From positions 1 through 56,143 of the forward strand of contig CANPWM010000005.1 in the NCBI GenBank assembly GCA_947584295.1: DNA of 56,143 nucleotides, read 5' to 3'. How positions within the stretch are numbered: position 1 is the stretch's first letter; each line of letters starts with the position of its first letter. The translations under genes were made by a program, and so were the position numbers. Positions 18,102 to 25,575 of the stretch are shown here, piece after piece. The notes below the pieces were generated by a model, which searched no databases, was not told the origin of the DNA, and worked only from the letters and a program-made list of their open reading frames with translations. Source of the stretch: an uncultured Oscillospiraceae bacterium. GTDB taxonomy: Bacteria > Bacillota > Clostridia > Oscillospirales > Oscillospiraceae.

Positions 18102-18992
18102 GTGCCCAAAGAGAATTATATAGAGAGCTTTGAGCGATACCTTTCTGACGTGAAGCAGGTGTCAAACAATACATATCTTTCCTACGTCCGGGATATCAAC
18201 CAGTTTTCCGACTACCTTGAGCGCTATCTGAGAACTGATGTCACCGCCGCGACCCAGGAGACCGTCAGCGGCTACATCGCCTGGCTGCGGGGAGCAGGGA
18301 AGTCCTCCTCCACCATCGCCAGGAGCCTTGCCTCCCTGAAGTGCTTTTATAACTACCTCATATCCCAGAACATCGTGGAGCAGAACCCCGTGTTCGATAT
18401 CCCCGTGGAGCGCGCCGAGAAAAAGCTCCCCCAGATCCTCACCAGCGCCGAGGTGGAGCTTCTGCTGGATCAGCCCAAATGCACCGACATGAAGGGCTAC
18501 CGTGACCGGGCCATGCTGGAGCTTCTCTACGCCACCGGGATCCGCGTCAGCGAGCTTATCAGCCTCAATATCGACGACGTGAAGCTCTCCGCCGGCATCA
18601 TCAAATGCACCACCCACGACAAGGAGCGTTACATTCCCATGTACTCCGCCGCCATCAAGGCGGTCAGCGACTATATCACCCTTGTCCGTCCCCAGATGGT
18701 GGCCACGCCCACGGAGCAGGCGCTGTTTGTCAACGTCAACGGCGAGCGCATGACCCGCCAGGGCTTCTGGAAGGTGTTAAAGCACTACCAGGAGACCGCC
18801 GGGATCGAAAAGGACATCACCCCCCACACCCTCCGGCACTCCTTTGCCGCCCACCTTCTGGAGAACGGCGCCGACCTGCACTCCATTCAGGAGATGCTGG
18901 GCCACGCGGATATCTCCTCCACGCAGGTATACGCCCAGCTTGTCAAAAAGCAGCTGAAGGACGTCTACAACAAGGCCCACCCCAGGGCGTGA
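18102..18992 (+). CDS. xerD: Tyrosine recombinase XerD
   Basis: 296 residues, the standard XerC/D length. N-terminal SAM-like domain, then catalytic domain with Arg in ATGIRVSELISL, H-x-x-R in HTLRHSFAAHLLENGADLHS, His in LGHADISS and the nucleophile Tyr in TQVYAQL. XerD with XerC resolves chromosome dimers at dif; in B. subtilis it also unloads SMC at terminus sites. Start is GTG 18102, after GGAAGGTGG, 24 bases behind spoIIM, so the two are probably cotranscribed. Calling it XerD rather than XerC rests on the spoIIM context. A terminator follows. Confidence 0.88.
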   Translation: MPKENYIESFERYLSDVKQVSNNTYLSYVRDINQFSDYLERYLRTDVTAATQETVSGYIAWLRGAGKSSSTIARSLASLKCFYNYLISQNIVEQNPVFDIPVERAEKKLPQILTSAEVELLLDQPKCTDMKGYRDRAMLELLYATGIRVSELISLNIDDVKLSAGIIKCTTHDKERYIPMYSAAIKAVSDYITLVRPQMVATPTEQALFVNVNGERMTRQGFWKVLKHYQETAGIEKDITPHTLRHSFAAHLLENGADLHSIQEMLGHADISSTQVYAQLVKKQLKDVYNKAHPRA

Positions 18993-19009
18993 CCCCTCCC
19001 ATAGAAGCC

Positions 19010-19039
19010 AAAACCCCCGGCAAAAGCCGGGGGTTTTCT
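19010..19039 (+). terminator. Rho-independent terminator after xerD
   Basis: AAAACCCCCGGC (19010-19021) and GCCGGGGGTTTT (19026-19037) form a GC-rich stem around AAAA, with T residues at its 3' side. Confidence 0.88.
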
Positions 19040-19078
19040 GTACTCAAAAATATTTTTAATTATTTTTGCATTTTCCTA

Positions 19079-19107
19079 TTGACAGATTACTTCGCCTATG
19101 GTATAAT
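19079..19107 (+). promoter_or_regulatory. Perfect-consensus sigma-A promoter antisense to nadC
   Basis: TTGACA (19079-19084), 17-bp spacer, TATAAT (19102-19107). No plus-strand gene lies downstream; transcription would start near 19114 and run into the 3' end of nadC on the opposite strand. Confidence 0.65.
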
Positions 19108-19133
19108 ACACCCAGGGTGGAAAAGCGGCGCGT

Positions 19134-19967
19134 TCACTCCGTGAATTTCAGGCTGATATCCAGCGCCGCCACGGAGTGGGTGAGAGCGCCGATGGAGATG
19201 ATGTCCACGCCTGTTTCCGCCACCTCCCGCAGATCCCGCTCGCCCATGTTGCCGCTGGCCTCGGTGACGGCCCTGTGGTCGATGAGCTTGACGCAGGCGC
19301 GCATATCCTCCACGGACATATTGTCCAGCATGATGATATCCGCCCCGGCGTCCAGGGCCTGCCGCACCTGGTCCATGGTCTCCGTCTCGATCTCGATCTT
19401 CAGGGTGTGGGGGGCGTTGCGCCGCACGGCGCTGATGGCCTGGGCGATCCCCCCGGCGGCTACGATGTGGTTGTCCTTGATGAGAATCCCGTCGGCCAGG
19501 TTAAAGCGGTGGTTTCTGCCGCCCCCGGCCTTGACGGCGTACTTCTCCAGGACGCGCAGTCCCGGCGTCATCTTCCTGGTATCCACGATGACAGCGCCCG
19601 TACCCTCCACGGCCTTCACCGCCGCGCTGGTGGCCGTGGCGATGCCGGACATATGCTGGACAAGGTTCAGCGCGACGCGCTCCCCGCATAGAACGCTTCG
19701 GGAGGGGCCGGAGATCCTGGCGATGTTGTCGCCCTTTTTCACCCGGTCGCCGTCGGAGATCAGGGGAGTGACCGTAACCTTTTCGTCCACCAGCCGGAAC
19801 ACCCGCTCCAAAACGGCCATTCCGCAGAATACCCCGTCCATCTTGGCCCGGAAATAGCCCGTGGAGACGGCGTCCTCCGGGATACAGCTCTCGGTGGTAA
19901 TGTCCCCGGTACCCAGGTCTTCCGCAAGGGCCTCCAGGATCAGTTTGTCAAGTCCTATATAGTTCAT
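19134..19967 (-). CDS. nadC: Nicotinate-nucleotide pyrophosphorylase (carboxylating)
   Basis: 277 residues, the usual length. It converts quinolinate and PRPP to nicotinate mononucleotide, CO2 and PPi. Family motifs: EDLGTGDITTESC near the N-terminus, HMSGIATATSAAV, DTRKMTPGLRVLEKYAVKAGGGRNHRFNL (DTRKT-type PRPP/quinolinate-binding loop, with Met for Thr) and IMLDNMSVEDM. ATG 19967 follows GGAGGGAGCG; an upstream reading to 20015 runs into nadB. It is 13 bases behind nadB. nadA, which supplies quinolinate with NadB, is not in the window. Confidence 0.93.
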   Translation of the reverse strand: MNYIGLDKLILEALAEDLGTGDITTESCIPEDAVSTGYFRAKMDGVFCGMAVLERVFRLVDEKVTVTPLISDGDRVKKGDNIARISGPSRSVLCGERVALNLVQHMSGIATATSAAVKAVEGTGAVIVDTRKMTPGLRVLEKYAVKAGGGRNHRFNLADGILIKDNHIVAAGGIAQAISAVRRNAPHTLKIEIETETMDQVRQALDAGADIIMLDNMSVEDMRACVKLIDHRAVTEASGNMGERDLREVAETGVDIISIGALTHSVAALDISLKFTE

Positions 19968-19980
19968 ACGCTCCCTCCAA

Positions 19981-21522
19981 TCAGCTTTCCCGGTAGTGCG
20001 CGCCGATGCTCTCACGCCGCGCCAGCGCGGATTCTATAATGGCCTTGGATATAATGGCCAGGCTCAGATCCTCATCATAGGCCTTATCGCTGTTGAATCC
20101 CACGGACAGCCGCTCCAGGATCGCGCTCATCTCGGAAAGCGCCGTCTCCAGCCCCTCCTTTGTGCGGATCACAAAGCAGTGGGTACTCATGATCTTCTGC
20201 ATCTTCGCCCGCAGGGCCTTGAAGTCGATGTCCAGCGCCGGTCTTACGGGCAGGGACGGCTGAAGCTCCCGGGCGGTGGACAGGGCAGGGGAGAAGGTGC
20301 TGTTGATATCCTCCGCCGCGCGCCTGCCGAAAACAAGGCACTCCAGCATGGAGTTGGAGGCCAGCCGGTTGGCCCCGTGGACGCCGGTGGAGGCCGTCTC
20401 GCCGCAGGCGTAGAGGCCGTGGACGGCGGTGCGGGCGTAGAGATCGGTCTTGACGCCGCCCATCATGTAGTGATGGACAGGGCAGACGGGGATCCATTCC
20501 TCAGCGATATTGATGCCCCGGCGCATACACTCGTTGTAGATGGTGGGGAAGCGGTGGCTCAGCTCCTCCTCGGGCTGGGACGTGATATCAATATAGACGT
20601 GATCCTCGCCGGTGCGCTTCATCTCGTTATAGATCCCCCGGGCCACGATGTCCCGGGGAGCCAGCTCCGCCAGCTCGTGCTTGCCCACCATAAAGCGCAC
20701 GCCCTCGGAATTTTTCAAAAGACCGCCCTCGCCGCGCACGGATTCGGAGATCAGGAAGGCGCGGTTTTCCCGGTTGGGGGACCACAAGCCCGTGGGGTGG
20801 AACTGAATGAACTCCATGCCCCGCAGCTCGGCCCCGGCCCTGATGGCCGCCGCCAGCCCGTCTCCCGTGGCTACGGCGGGGTTGGTGCTGGACTCAAAGA
20901 CCTGCCCGATGCCGCCGGTGCAAAGCACCAGATGGCGGGTGGCCACCGTCTCATACTTGCCGTCATCGTCCTTGACGATAAGGCCGGAGACGCCCTTCTC
21001 ATCGGTGAGGATATCCACAAAGAAGGTGTTATCCCGGAAGATGATGTTGTCCCGCTGGGAGGCGATGTAGGCCAGCGTCTTGACGGTCTCCCGCCCGGTG
21101 GCGTCGCCTCCGGCGTGGAGGATACGGTTTTTGTGGTGTCCGCCCTCCCGCGTCCTGTCCAGCTCGCCGTATTCGTTCAGGTCAAAGGGGACGTTCATCT
21201 TGATCAGCGCCGCGATATCCCGGGGCCCCTCGTCCACAAGCACATGGACAGCCGCCTCGTCGCAGAGGCCCGCCCCGGCCACGATGGTGTCCTTGAAGTG
21301 AAGCTCCGGGTCGTCGTCGGGGGCCGTCACCACGGCGATGCCGCCCTGGGCCAGCCAGGAGTTGGAGATATCTATGGTCTCCTTGGCGAAAACACAGCAG
21401 TTCAAAGAAGGGGAGAGGTTCAGGGCGCAGTATAGCCCCGCGATCCCGGCCCCCACGATCACCACATCGTAGTTTGAGTGCCGCTCCGGCTTCACAGAGC
21501 CGTCGATGGCGTAACGAAGCAT
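19981..21522 (-). CDS. nadB: L-aspartate oxidase
   Basis: 513 residues. FAD-dependent oxidation of L-aspartate to iminoaspartate, the first step of de novo NAD synthesis. N-terminal dinucleotide fold (VVIVGAGIAGLYCAL), SWLAQGGIAVV, active-site region with HxxGGDATGRE (LHAGGDATGRETV), the fumarate-reductase-like MEFIQFHPTGL and the conserved GLYACGETASTGVHGANRLASNSMLECLVFG. ATG 21522 follows AAGAAGG; TTG two codons earlier is less likely. Promoter and a dyad lie immediately upstream. It forms an operon with nadC. Confidence 0.95.
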   Translation of the reverse strand: MLRYAIDGSVKPERHSNYDVVIVGAGIAGLYCALNLSPSLNCCVFAKETIDISNSWLAQGGIAVVTAPDDDPELHFKDTIVAGAGLCDEAAVHVLVDEGPRDIAALIKMNVPFDLNEYGELDRTREGGHHKNRILHAGGDATGRETVKTLAYIASQRDNIIFRDNTFFVDILTDEKGVSGLIVKDDDGKYETVATRHLVLCTGGIGQVFESSTNPAVATGDGLAAAIRAGAELRGMEFIQFHPTGLWSPNRENRAFLISESVRGEGGLLKNSEGVRFMVGKHELAELAPRDIVARGIYNEMKRTGEDHVYIDITSQPEEELSHRFPTIYNECMRRGINIAEEWIPVCPVHHYMMGGVKTDLYARTAVHGLYACGETASTGVHGANRLASNSMLECLVFGRRAAEDINSTFSPALSTARELQPSLPVRPALDIDFKALRAKMQKIMSTHCFVIRTKEGLETALSEMSAILERLSVGFNSDKAYDEDLSLAIISKAIIESALARRESIGAHYRES

Positions 21523-21545
21523 AGTCAAAACCTTCTTTCGTATAA

Positions 21546-21602
21546 AAGGGAACGCCGGCCGAATGTTCCCCTTATTATATCAGCAACGGGCAATATTGGC
21601 AA
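21546..21602 (-). promoter_or_regulatory. nadBC promoter with start-site dyad
   Basis: On the minus strand TTGCCA (21597-21602), 17-bp spacer, TATAAT (21574-21579). Just downstream, AAGGGGAAC and GTTCCCTT (21546-21572) form an inverted repeat around a GCCGGCC-containing centre and end in CCCTTTT, so it could be an operator or a weak attenuator. Confidence 0.6.
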
Positions 21603-21643
21603 CCGCAATATGACCAAAAACATGAAATTATTTATTTTGCTGT

Positions 21644-22561
21644 TTACTTATTTTCACTATTGCTTTCTTGCAAAAGCTCCTTTGCGATTGACTGAATCTG
21701 ACAAACGGATAGCTCCTCGATTTTACCGTGCCAAAGATCCAGCTTTCTGTTCAATCCTTCGAGCAGCCTGCGTGATGCCGAACCATGCCCGGAGCTCTCC
21801 GCGTTTGCGCCTTCCGCCTCACGGATGAAATGGGGCAGGAGATTTCTCTCGGTGGAGTAAATGAGTTCCACCAGTTTGGCCCGATATTCAAGATCTTCAG
21901 ACGACATAGCGCCGTTTTGCCGGATATCCCGCGCGTGCTGGGCTTCGTGCTTCAAAAGCGATACCCTGAAGTCCTCGCTGTCAAAATCATACCCCTGCCG
22001 GATACAGCAGATCACACCATCGCTGTCCGTCCAGCCGCCTGTGCCAAGTTCGCCATAGGAGATGTAATCAAGCCAGCTTTTTGAGATAAACCCGTCCAGA
22101 AGCTTTACGGTATATGTCTCGATCCCGTCGGGAAGCTCTACCTCATACGTTGTGATTTCCGTGCTTTTCCACACATACGGCCCGTAGTATCCGTCTGTCC
22201 GTCCCCCCATGAAATGAAGGTGCTTATCGGCAAATACTTTTGCGAGCTTGTCCCGTTCGAGGAATTCCAGAGACATAGGATCTTTGATCCCAAGGATCTC
22301 CGTTAATTGATCCCTGAGGGCGGCTTCCGCCTGCCTTTTGTCCAAACGGAGGTAGAATGCGTCCCTGTAATATGACTGATACGCTTTCAGGATATTATTT
22401 ACCAGATCATCCTCAAACGTATCGAATTGCCCGCGCTCAAACCGATTTATAAAGCTTTTGTATAAATTCTCTTTATCAGGAAATTGCTTTAAATATGCGA
22501 TGACACCGGGCAAGTCTCCGTTTATGAGGAAAGTGTAGTAATCGTTCCTGTCAAACCTCAT
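21644..22561 (-). CDS. Putative zinc metalloprotein (HExxH motif), function unknown
   Basis: 305 residues, not assigned to a known family. The N-terminal 110 residues are helical and charged; the second half is mixed. HEAQH at residues 205-209 fits HExxH, with Glu225 in SSEDLEYRAKLVEL placed as a possible third ligand as in gluzincins; the flanking LLKHEAQHARD looks like a catalytic helix. No signal peptide is seen, so cytoplasmic. I start at ATG 22561, which overlaps the last 11 bases of the recombinase gene; GTG 22573 is an alternative. It appears cotranscribed with the recombinase. Protease activity is a hypothesis only. Confidence 0.5.
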   Translation of the reverse strand: MRFDRNDYYTFLINGDLPGVIAYLKQFPDKENLYKSFINRFERGQFDTFEDDLVNNILKAYQSYYRDAFYLRLDKRQAEAALRDQLTEILGIKDPMSLEFLERDKLAKVFADKHLHFMGGRTDGYYGPYVWKSTEITTYEVELPDGIETYTVKLLDGFISKSWLDYISYGELGTGGWTDSDGVICCIRQGYDFDSEDFRVSLLKHEAQHARDIRQNGAMSSEDLEYRAKLVELIYSTERNLLPHFIREAEGANAESSGHGSASRRLLEGLNRKLDLWHGKIEELSVCQIQSIAKELLQESNSENK

Positions 22562-23591
22562 CGTCGTCCTCACTGATTTCCGCCTCCGCCGTTTTATTCA
22601 TCTTTTTATGTCCGGCGAGAGGGGAGAGGGCGGCGGCCTCCCGCAGTCCCTCGTTCTCCACATGGGTGTAAATCTCCGTGGTATTCAGATGCTCATGCCC
22701 CAGAAGCTCTTGGAGGGTGCGCACATCGACGCCGGAGTGGAGCATCAGGGTGGCGGCGGTGTGGCGGAGCTTGTGGGCGGAGTATTTCGTCTCGTCAAGC
22801 CCGGCGGCCCCCAGGTGCTTTTTCACCAGCGCGTGGACGGTGGATTTGCTGATCCGCTCCCGGCGGGAGGAGAGGAAAAGCGCCCGTTCCCCGTTGGGAG
22901 CCACGGTTTTCCGCACCGCCAGATAATCGTTGATGGCGTCGGCCACAGCGTCGTTGATGTATACGACGCGTTCCTTGTTGCCCTTGCCCAGTACCCGCAG
23001 GTGGTCGGCTCGGACGTCTGTCAGATTCAGGCCCACCAGCTCAGAGATACGCAGACCGCAGTTGAGGAAGATCGTCAAGATGCAGTAATCTCTTTCCTTA
23101 TTTTTTCCATCTACGCTGTCCAAAAGCCGCTCGGATTCATTGAGTGAAAGGTATCTGGGCAGAGATTTCATGATCTTGGGGGAGTCCAGATCCTGAATGG
23201 GGTTGGACTCCAGCTGATGGGTTTTCAGAGTCAGATATTTATAAAACGAGCGGATCGTAGACACCTTACGGGCGCGGGAGGCGGAGTTCAGGCCGTATTC
23301 CGGGTCATTGGCGTTTTGATTTCGCACACGGTTCCGGGACATATAGCCCAAGTAGTCATAGACGTCGGAGAGGGTAACGGAGCGGACGAAGTCCAGATCC
23401 ACGTCGGCAATGGAGATCTCCTCAAGATCCGTATTGCGCGGAAGGCCGGAACGGGTAAGCTTCATAAAGCGGAAAAACGTCCGAAGATCCAGATAATATT
23501 CGTCCACGGTTTTCCTTGAGTGGCCGACGATATTCTCGTGGTAGTTGAGAAAGTTCCTGATGATCTCAGGCGCCTCGGTGCGGTAGTCCAT
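22551..23591 (-). CDS. Tyrosine recombinase/integrase (second Xer-like enzyme)
   Basis: 346 residues. SAM-like N-terminal domain (NFLNYHENIVGHSRKTVDEYYLDLRTF) and catalytic domain with Arg in NCGLRISELVGLNL, H-x-x-R in SAHKLRHTAATL, His in LGHEHLNTTEIYTH and Tyr in IYTHV. About 50 residues longer than XerD at 18102, mainly between the two domains. ATG 23591 follows AAAGGAGAATTTT; upstream extension to 23702 is unsupported. Its start is 86 bp from a dyad at 23677-23702 that overlaps the left end repeat of the inovirus-like element. It could be the lineage's XerC or a dedicated recombinase for that site; it lies outside the repeats, so it is not carried by the element as bounded here. Confidence 0.85.
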   Translation of the reverse strand: MDYRTEAPEIIRNFLNYHENIVGHSRKTVDEYYLDLRTFFRFMKLTRSGLPRNTDLEEISIADVDLDFVRSVTLSDVYDYLGYMSRNRVRNQNANDPEYGLNSASRARKVSTIRSFYKYLTLKTHQLESNPIQDLDSPKIMKSLPRYLSLNESERLLDSVDGKNKERDYCILTIFLNCGLRISELVGLNLTDVRADHLRVLGKGNKERVVYINDAVADAINDYLAVRKTVAPNGERALFLSSRRERISKSTVHALVKKHLGAAGLDETKYSAHKLRHTAATLMLHSGVDVRTLQELLGHEHLNTTEIYTHVENEGLREAAALSPLAGHKKMNKTAEAEISEDDDEV

Positions 23592-23676
23592 AAAAATTCT
23601 CCTTTGGTACGCCGGGGAAGTGGCCGAAAAGCCCAAAGCCAGTATATCATACGGTTTGAAAAAAAACCACACATTT

Positions 23677-23702
23677 TTGAACAAAATAAAAATTTTGTTC
23701 AA
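23677..23702. repeat. Recombination-site-like dyad overlapping attL
   Basis: TTGAACAAAAT (23677-23687), AAAA, ATTTTGTTCAA (23692-23702): perfect 11-bp inverted arms around 4 bp, readable as 10-bp arms around 6 bp. This is the geometry of a tyrosine-recombinase core site. At the right end of the element the left arm is replaced by GGAGAATTG. Confidence 0.6.
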
Positions 23703-23718
23703 TGTAGGGGAGGGCGAA
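23687..23718. repeat. attL: left copy of 32-bp direct repeat
   Basis: A 32-bp sequence beginning TAAAAATTTTGTTCAATG and ending AGGGGAGGGCGAA is repeated without mismatch at 31192-31223. The flanking bases differ on both sides, so the repeat ends are exact. Confidence 0.9.
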
Positions 23719-23776
23719 GCAACGGCAAGGGACGCAAATTACGTTACCGGCATTATCCCACACAAAGTTTGACAAG

Positions 23777-24004
23777 TCAAGAGGTTTGGGCCGGTTTAGC
23801 GCCTGCGCGCGCGGCTAAAGCCTTGCCGCACGCAGGCGGCACAGTATTTGCCTTTTGGAGTTCATACGCATAGAGCGCACGAATGACCAAGGACAGACAC
23901 GCAGTTGCCTCAGCATACAACCCGTTTTCTCTCATGAACGACTTTAAATCGGCGTACACGCCATCAGGGACTGTCAGATTGATTCTATGGTTGTTACCGG
24001 GCAT
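23777..24004 (-). CDS. Small ribbon-helix-helix-like protein of the prophage
   Basis: 75 residues. The first 50 have a ribbon-helix-helix look: a short strand (HRINLTVPDGVYADLKSFM) and two helices (YAEATACLSLVIRALYAYELQ). The tail is Pro/Ala-rich. Start ATG 24004 lies just past the Zot stop and has GGGAGGAAATGATAAG upstream; it is the last gene of the morphogenesis operon, next to attL. Possible roles are DNA binding or regulation, as with Arc/CopG-type proteins; this is inferred from fold pattern only. Confidence 0.6.
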   Translation of the reverse strand: MPGNNHRINLTVPDGVYADLKSFMRENGLYAEATACLSLVIRALYAYELQKANTVPPACGKALAARAGAKPAQTS

Positions 24005-24008
24005 CTTA

Positions 24009-24908
24009 TCATTTCCTCCCGTGTAATCTCCGTGCAAGGCGCTTAGACGGCCTTTTGACGGCCTCCACATTAGCGTCAGACGTGTTTTGCTGGAGCTTGA
24101 GTATTTCTTCCTCTGACAGCATATCGCCTTCTTTTACGGCTTTCTGGAGGTTACCGACACAGGCCAAGGTATCGTAGGCGTTATAGTCGGCGTTGGTCAC
24201 AAACCAACAGCCAACATGGATAGGCTTTACGAGCTGTGTACTGGTGGCGTTTTCCAAATCCCATGCGTCATACTTCTTTAGACGTTGGAATCTCCATAAC
24301 TTGTCACATTCATAGACTACACTTGTAACTTGCCGAAGCAACGCATCAACGTGTCCAAAGCGTTGAGCTGTATAGTAAAGGCTTATATAGTAATGCCGAC
24401 AAGTTAAGATAGTATTCAGCAGTAACGGGTCAATATTGCTTTTGAAGTTGCGGCTGTTCATCTGGACACTGAATTCATCACCGAGTACAAGGGTTATGGT
24501 CAAGGTATTATGTTCATCGTCATACTCCCTATTGTTATCGGCGGCAAAGACCACTTGCCGGAGGTCTTTGAAGTCCTCATAGGGAATATTTAGATGGACG
24601 TTTGAAATGACCTTGATGCGCTGGGTGACCATCTTCTTGCGGCGGGGACACCATACACGCTTTCCGTTATAGTGCTTATAGGCGGACACAACACGGTGGA
24701 CGGCGGAGAGGGTCTTGCCTTTGCCGAAAAGGCCGGTATAGGCCACAAGCTCGCCGGAATGGTATAGATTATACTGCTTGCGGACGATATACCGGTAGAG
24801 GTCGGCAACGGAGTTTATAACGAGCTTGAACGGGTGGGACACAGCGCATCGGAGGGACGGGAGAAGCAGGAAAAGGATCACAGCAAAGATCACGGCAATG
24901 ATGATCAT
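24009..24908 (-). CDS. Zot-domain (pI-like) morphogenesis ATPase
   Basis: 299 residues. An N-terminal hydrophobic segment (MIIIAVIFAVILFLLLPSL) precedes a P-loop domain with Walker A GLFGKGKT (residues 59-66) and a Walker B-like LVLGDEF. The spacing and the CRHYYISLYYTAQRFGHVDALLRQVT block (aromatic residues, then Q and R) fit Zot/pI proteins that drive filamentous phage extrusion through the inner membrane. Classical pI has its TM near the C-terminus of the ATPase part, so the N-terminal TM is unlike fd but like other divergent Zots. ATG 24908 overlaps the stop of the preceding 41-residue gene. This is the strongest marker of an inovirus here. Confidence 0.87.
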   Translation of the reverse strand: MIIIAVIFAVILFLLLPSLRCAVSHPFKLVINSVADLYRYIVRKQYNLYHSGELVAYTGLFGKGKTLSAVHRVVSAYKHYNGKRVWCPRRKKMVTQRIKVISNVHLNIPYEDFKDLRQVVFAADNNREYDDEHNTLTITLVLGDEFSVQMNSRNFKSNIDPLLLNTILTCRHYYISLYYTAQRFGHVDALLRQVTSVVYECDKLWRFQRLKKYDAWDLENATSTQLVKPIHVGCWFVTNADYNAYDTLACVGNLQKAVKEGDMLSEEEILKLQQNTSDANVEAVKRPSKRLARRLHGRK

Positions 24909-25030
24909 GTATTATTCTCCTTCAACCATTTGACCTTCCGACACACATCACGCACCATGGCGAAGAAGCCGTAGGCCCACGGCACGAAGATGACGATACA
25001 GGCCAGAACGGCGAAAATCAGGGTAACCAT
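24905..25030 (-). CDS. 41-residue single-TM prophage protein
   Basis: Starts MVTLIFAVLACIVIFVPWAY and ends with a basic tail (VRDVCRKVKWLKENNT). Too short for usual gene calling, but it has GAGGTGAGTAG just before ATG 25030, and its TGA overlaps the Zot ATG (ATGA). A single TM with a positively charged C-terminus suits a minor coat protein of the pVII/pIX size class or a morphogenesis helper. No homology could be assigned by eye. Confidence 0.65.
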   Translation of the reverse strand: MVTLIFAVLACIVIFVPWAYGFFAMVRDVCRKVKWLKENNT

Positions 25031-25034
25031 CTAC

Positions 25035-25214
25035 TCACCTCCTCAGAAAGCCCATGACAGCCTCGCACAGCTTGCCAATGACACGCATCACGCCGGAGAC
25101 AAGGACAACACCGATAAGGACGGTGAGCAGATACGGAATAAGCTCCGCTATGGTAGCCGGAGGCGTAGGGTCTATACCGACAACGGAAAAGAACTCAGCA
25201 ATCAGAGAAGCCAA
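25035..25214 (-). CDS. 59-residue single-TM prophage protein
   Basis: TTG start at 25214, six bases after AAGGAGGG; begins MASLIAEFFSVVGIDPTPPA, then a hydrophobic helix (ELIPYLLTVLIGVVLVSGV) and a basic end (GFLRR). Its start lies inside the end of the 73-residue gene, so translation is coupled. Stop at 25035 is followed within five bases by the next ATG. Probably a virion or assembly protein; the identity is unknown. Confidence 0.65.
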   Translation of the reverse strand: MASLIAEFFSVVGIDPTPPATIAELIPYLLTVLIGVVLVSGVMRVIGKLCEAVMGFLRR

Positions 25215-25423
25215 TAGAATCCCTCCTTCAGAATCTTCACAACGGCGGAAATGAACGTGCAGAGAACAAGCGTAAGAAGCAGTCCTTCTGTGACAGTGTA
25301 CTCCTCAAAGGGAGTTGTGAGAAAGGGCCGGGGGTCGTCCTGGACGACAGCAGGGGCTTGGCTCTCCCCTGCTGTCTCCTCCTGCTCTCCGAGAACGGAG
25401 CTTATGAACTGTTCAATCTCCAT
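25202..25423 (-). CDS. 73-residue single-TM prophage protein, acidic N-terminus
   Basis: The N-terminal half is acidic and Pro-rich (SVLGEQEETAGESQAPAVVQ), the C-terminal half holds a TM (GLLLTLVLCTFISAVVKIL) and ends GFYWLL. ATG 25423 follows TAGGAGGATTTTTCA, and its start overlaps the end of the 52-residue gene upstream. In the middle of the coat/morphogenesis cluster; a minor coat role is plausible, by position and topology only. Confidence 0.65.
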   Translation of the reverse strand: MEIEQFISSVLGEQEETAGESQAPAVVQDDPRPFLTTPFEEYTVTEGLLLTLVLCTFISAVVKILKEGFYWLL

Positions 25424-25571
25424 TGAAAAATCCTCCTATGATGTAGGCAACGATACCGGCGACAATCACAAAACAGAATACCTCGAAATAACTGGTGGTG
25501 AAGCCAAAGAGGTTCAGAGGGAGCCTGAATACTTCCAGCGTTTTTGCGAGTACCTGACCGATGATTTCCAT
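25413..25571 (-). CDS. 52-residue single-TM prophage protein
   Basis: Begins MEIIGQVLAKTLEVFRLPLN and has a C-terminal TM (VFCFVIVAGIVAYIIGGFF). ATG 25571 lies two bases after the TAA/TGA region of the large protein gene, with only a weak GGCGGTG ribosome site, and its stop overlaps the next gene's start. The tight overlaps show one translationally coupled cluster. Function unknown; candidate minor coat protein. Confidence 0.6.
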   Translation of the reverse strand: MEIIGQVLAKTLEVFRLPLNLFGFTTSYFEVFCFVIVAGIVAYIIGGFFNGD

Positions 25572-25575
25572 GATA

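Noticed and set aside
22551-23591. Integrase belonging to the prophage
   Set aside because: It lies outside the 32-bp repeats and would stay in the chromosome after excision; treated as resident unless a larger element is shown.
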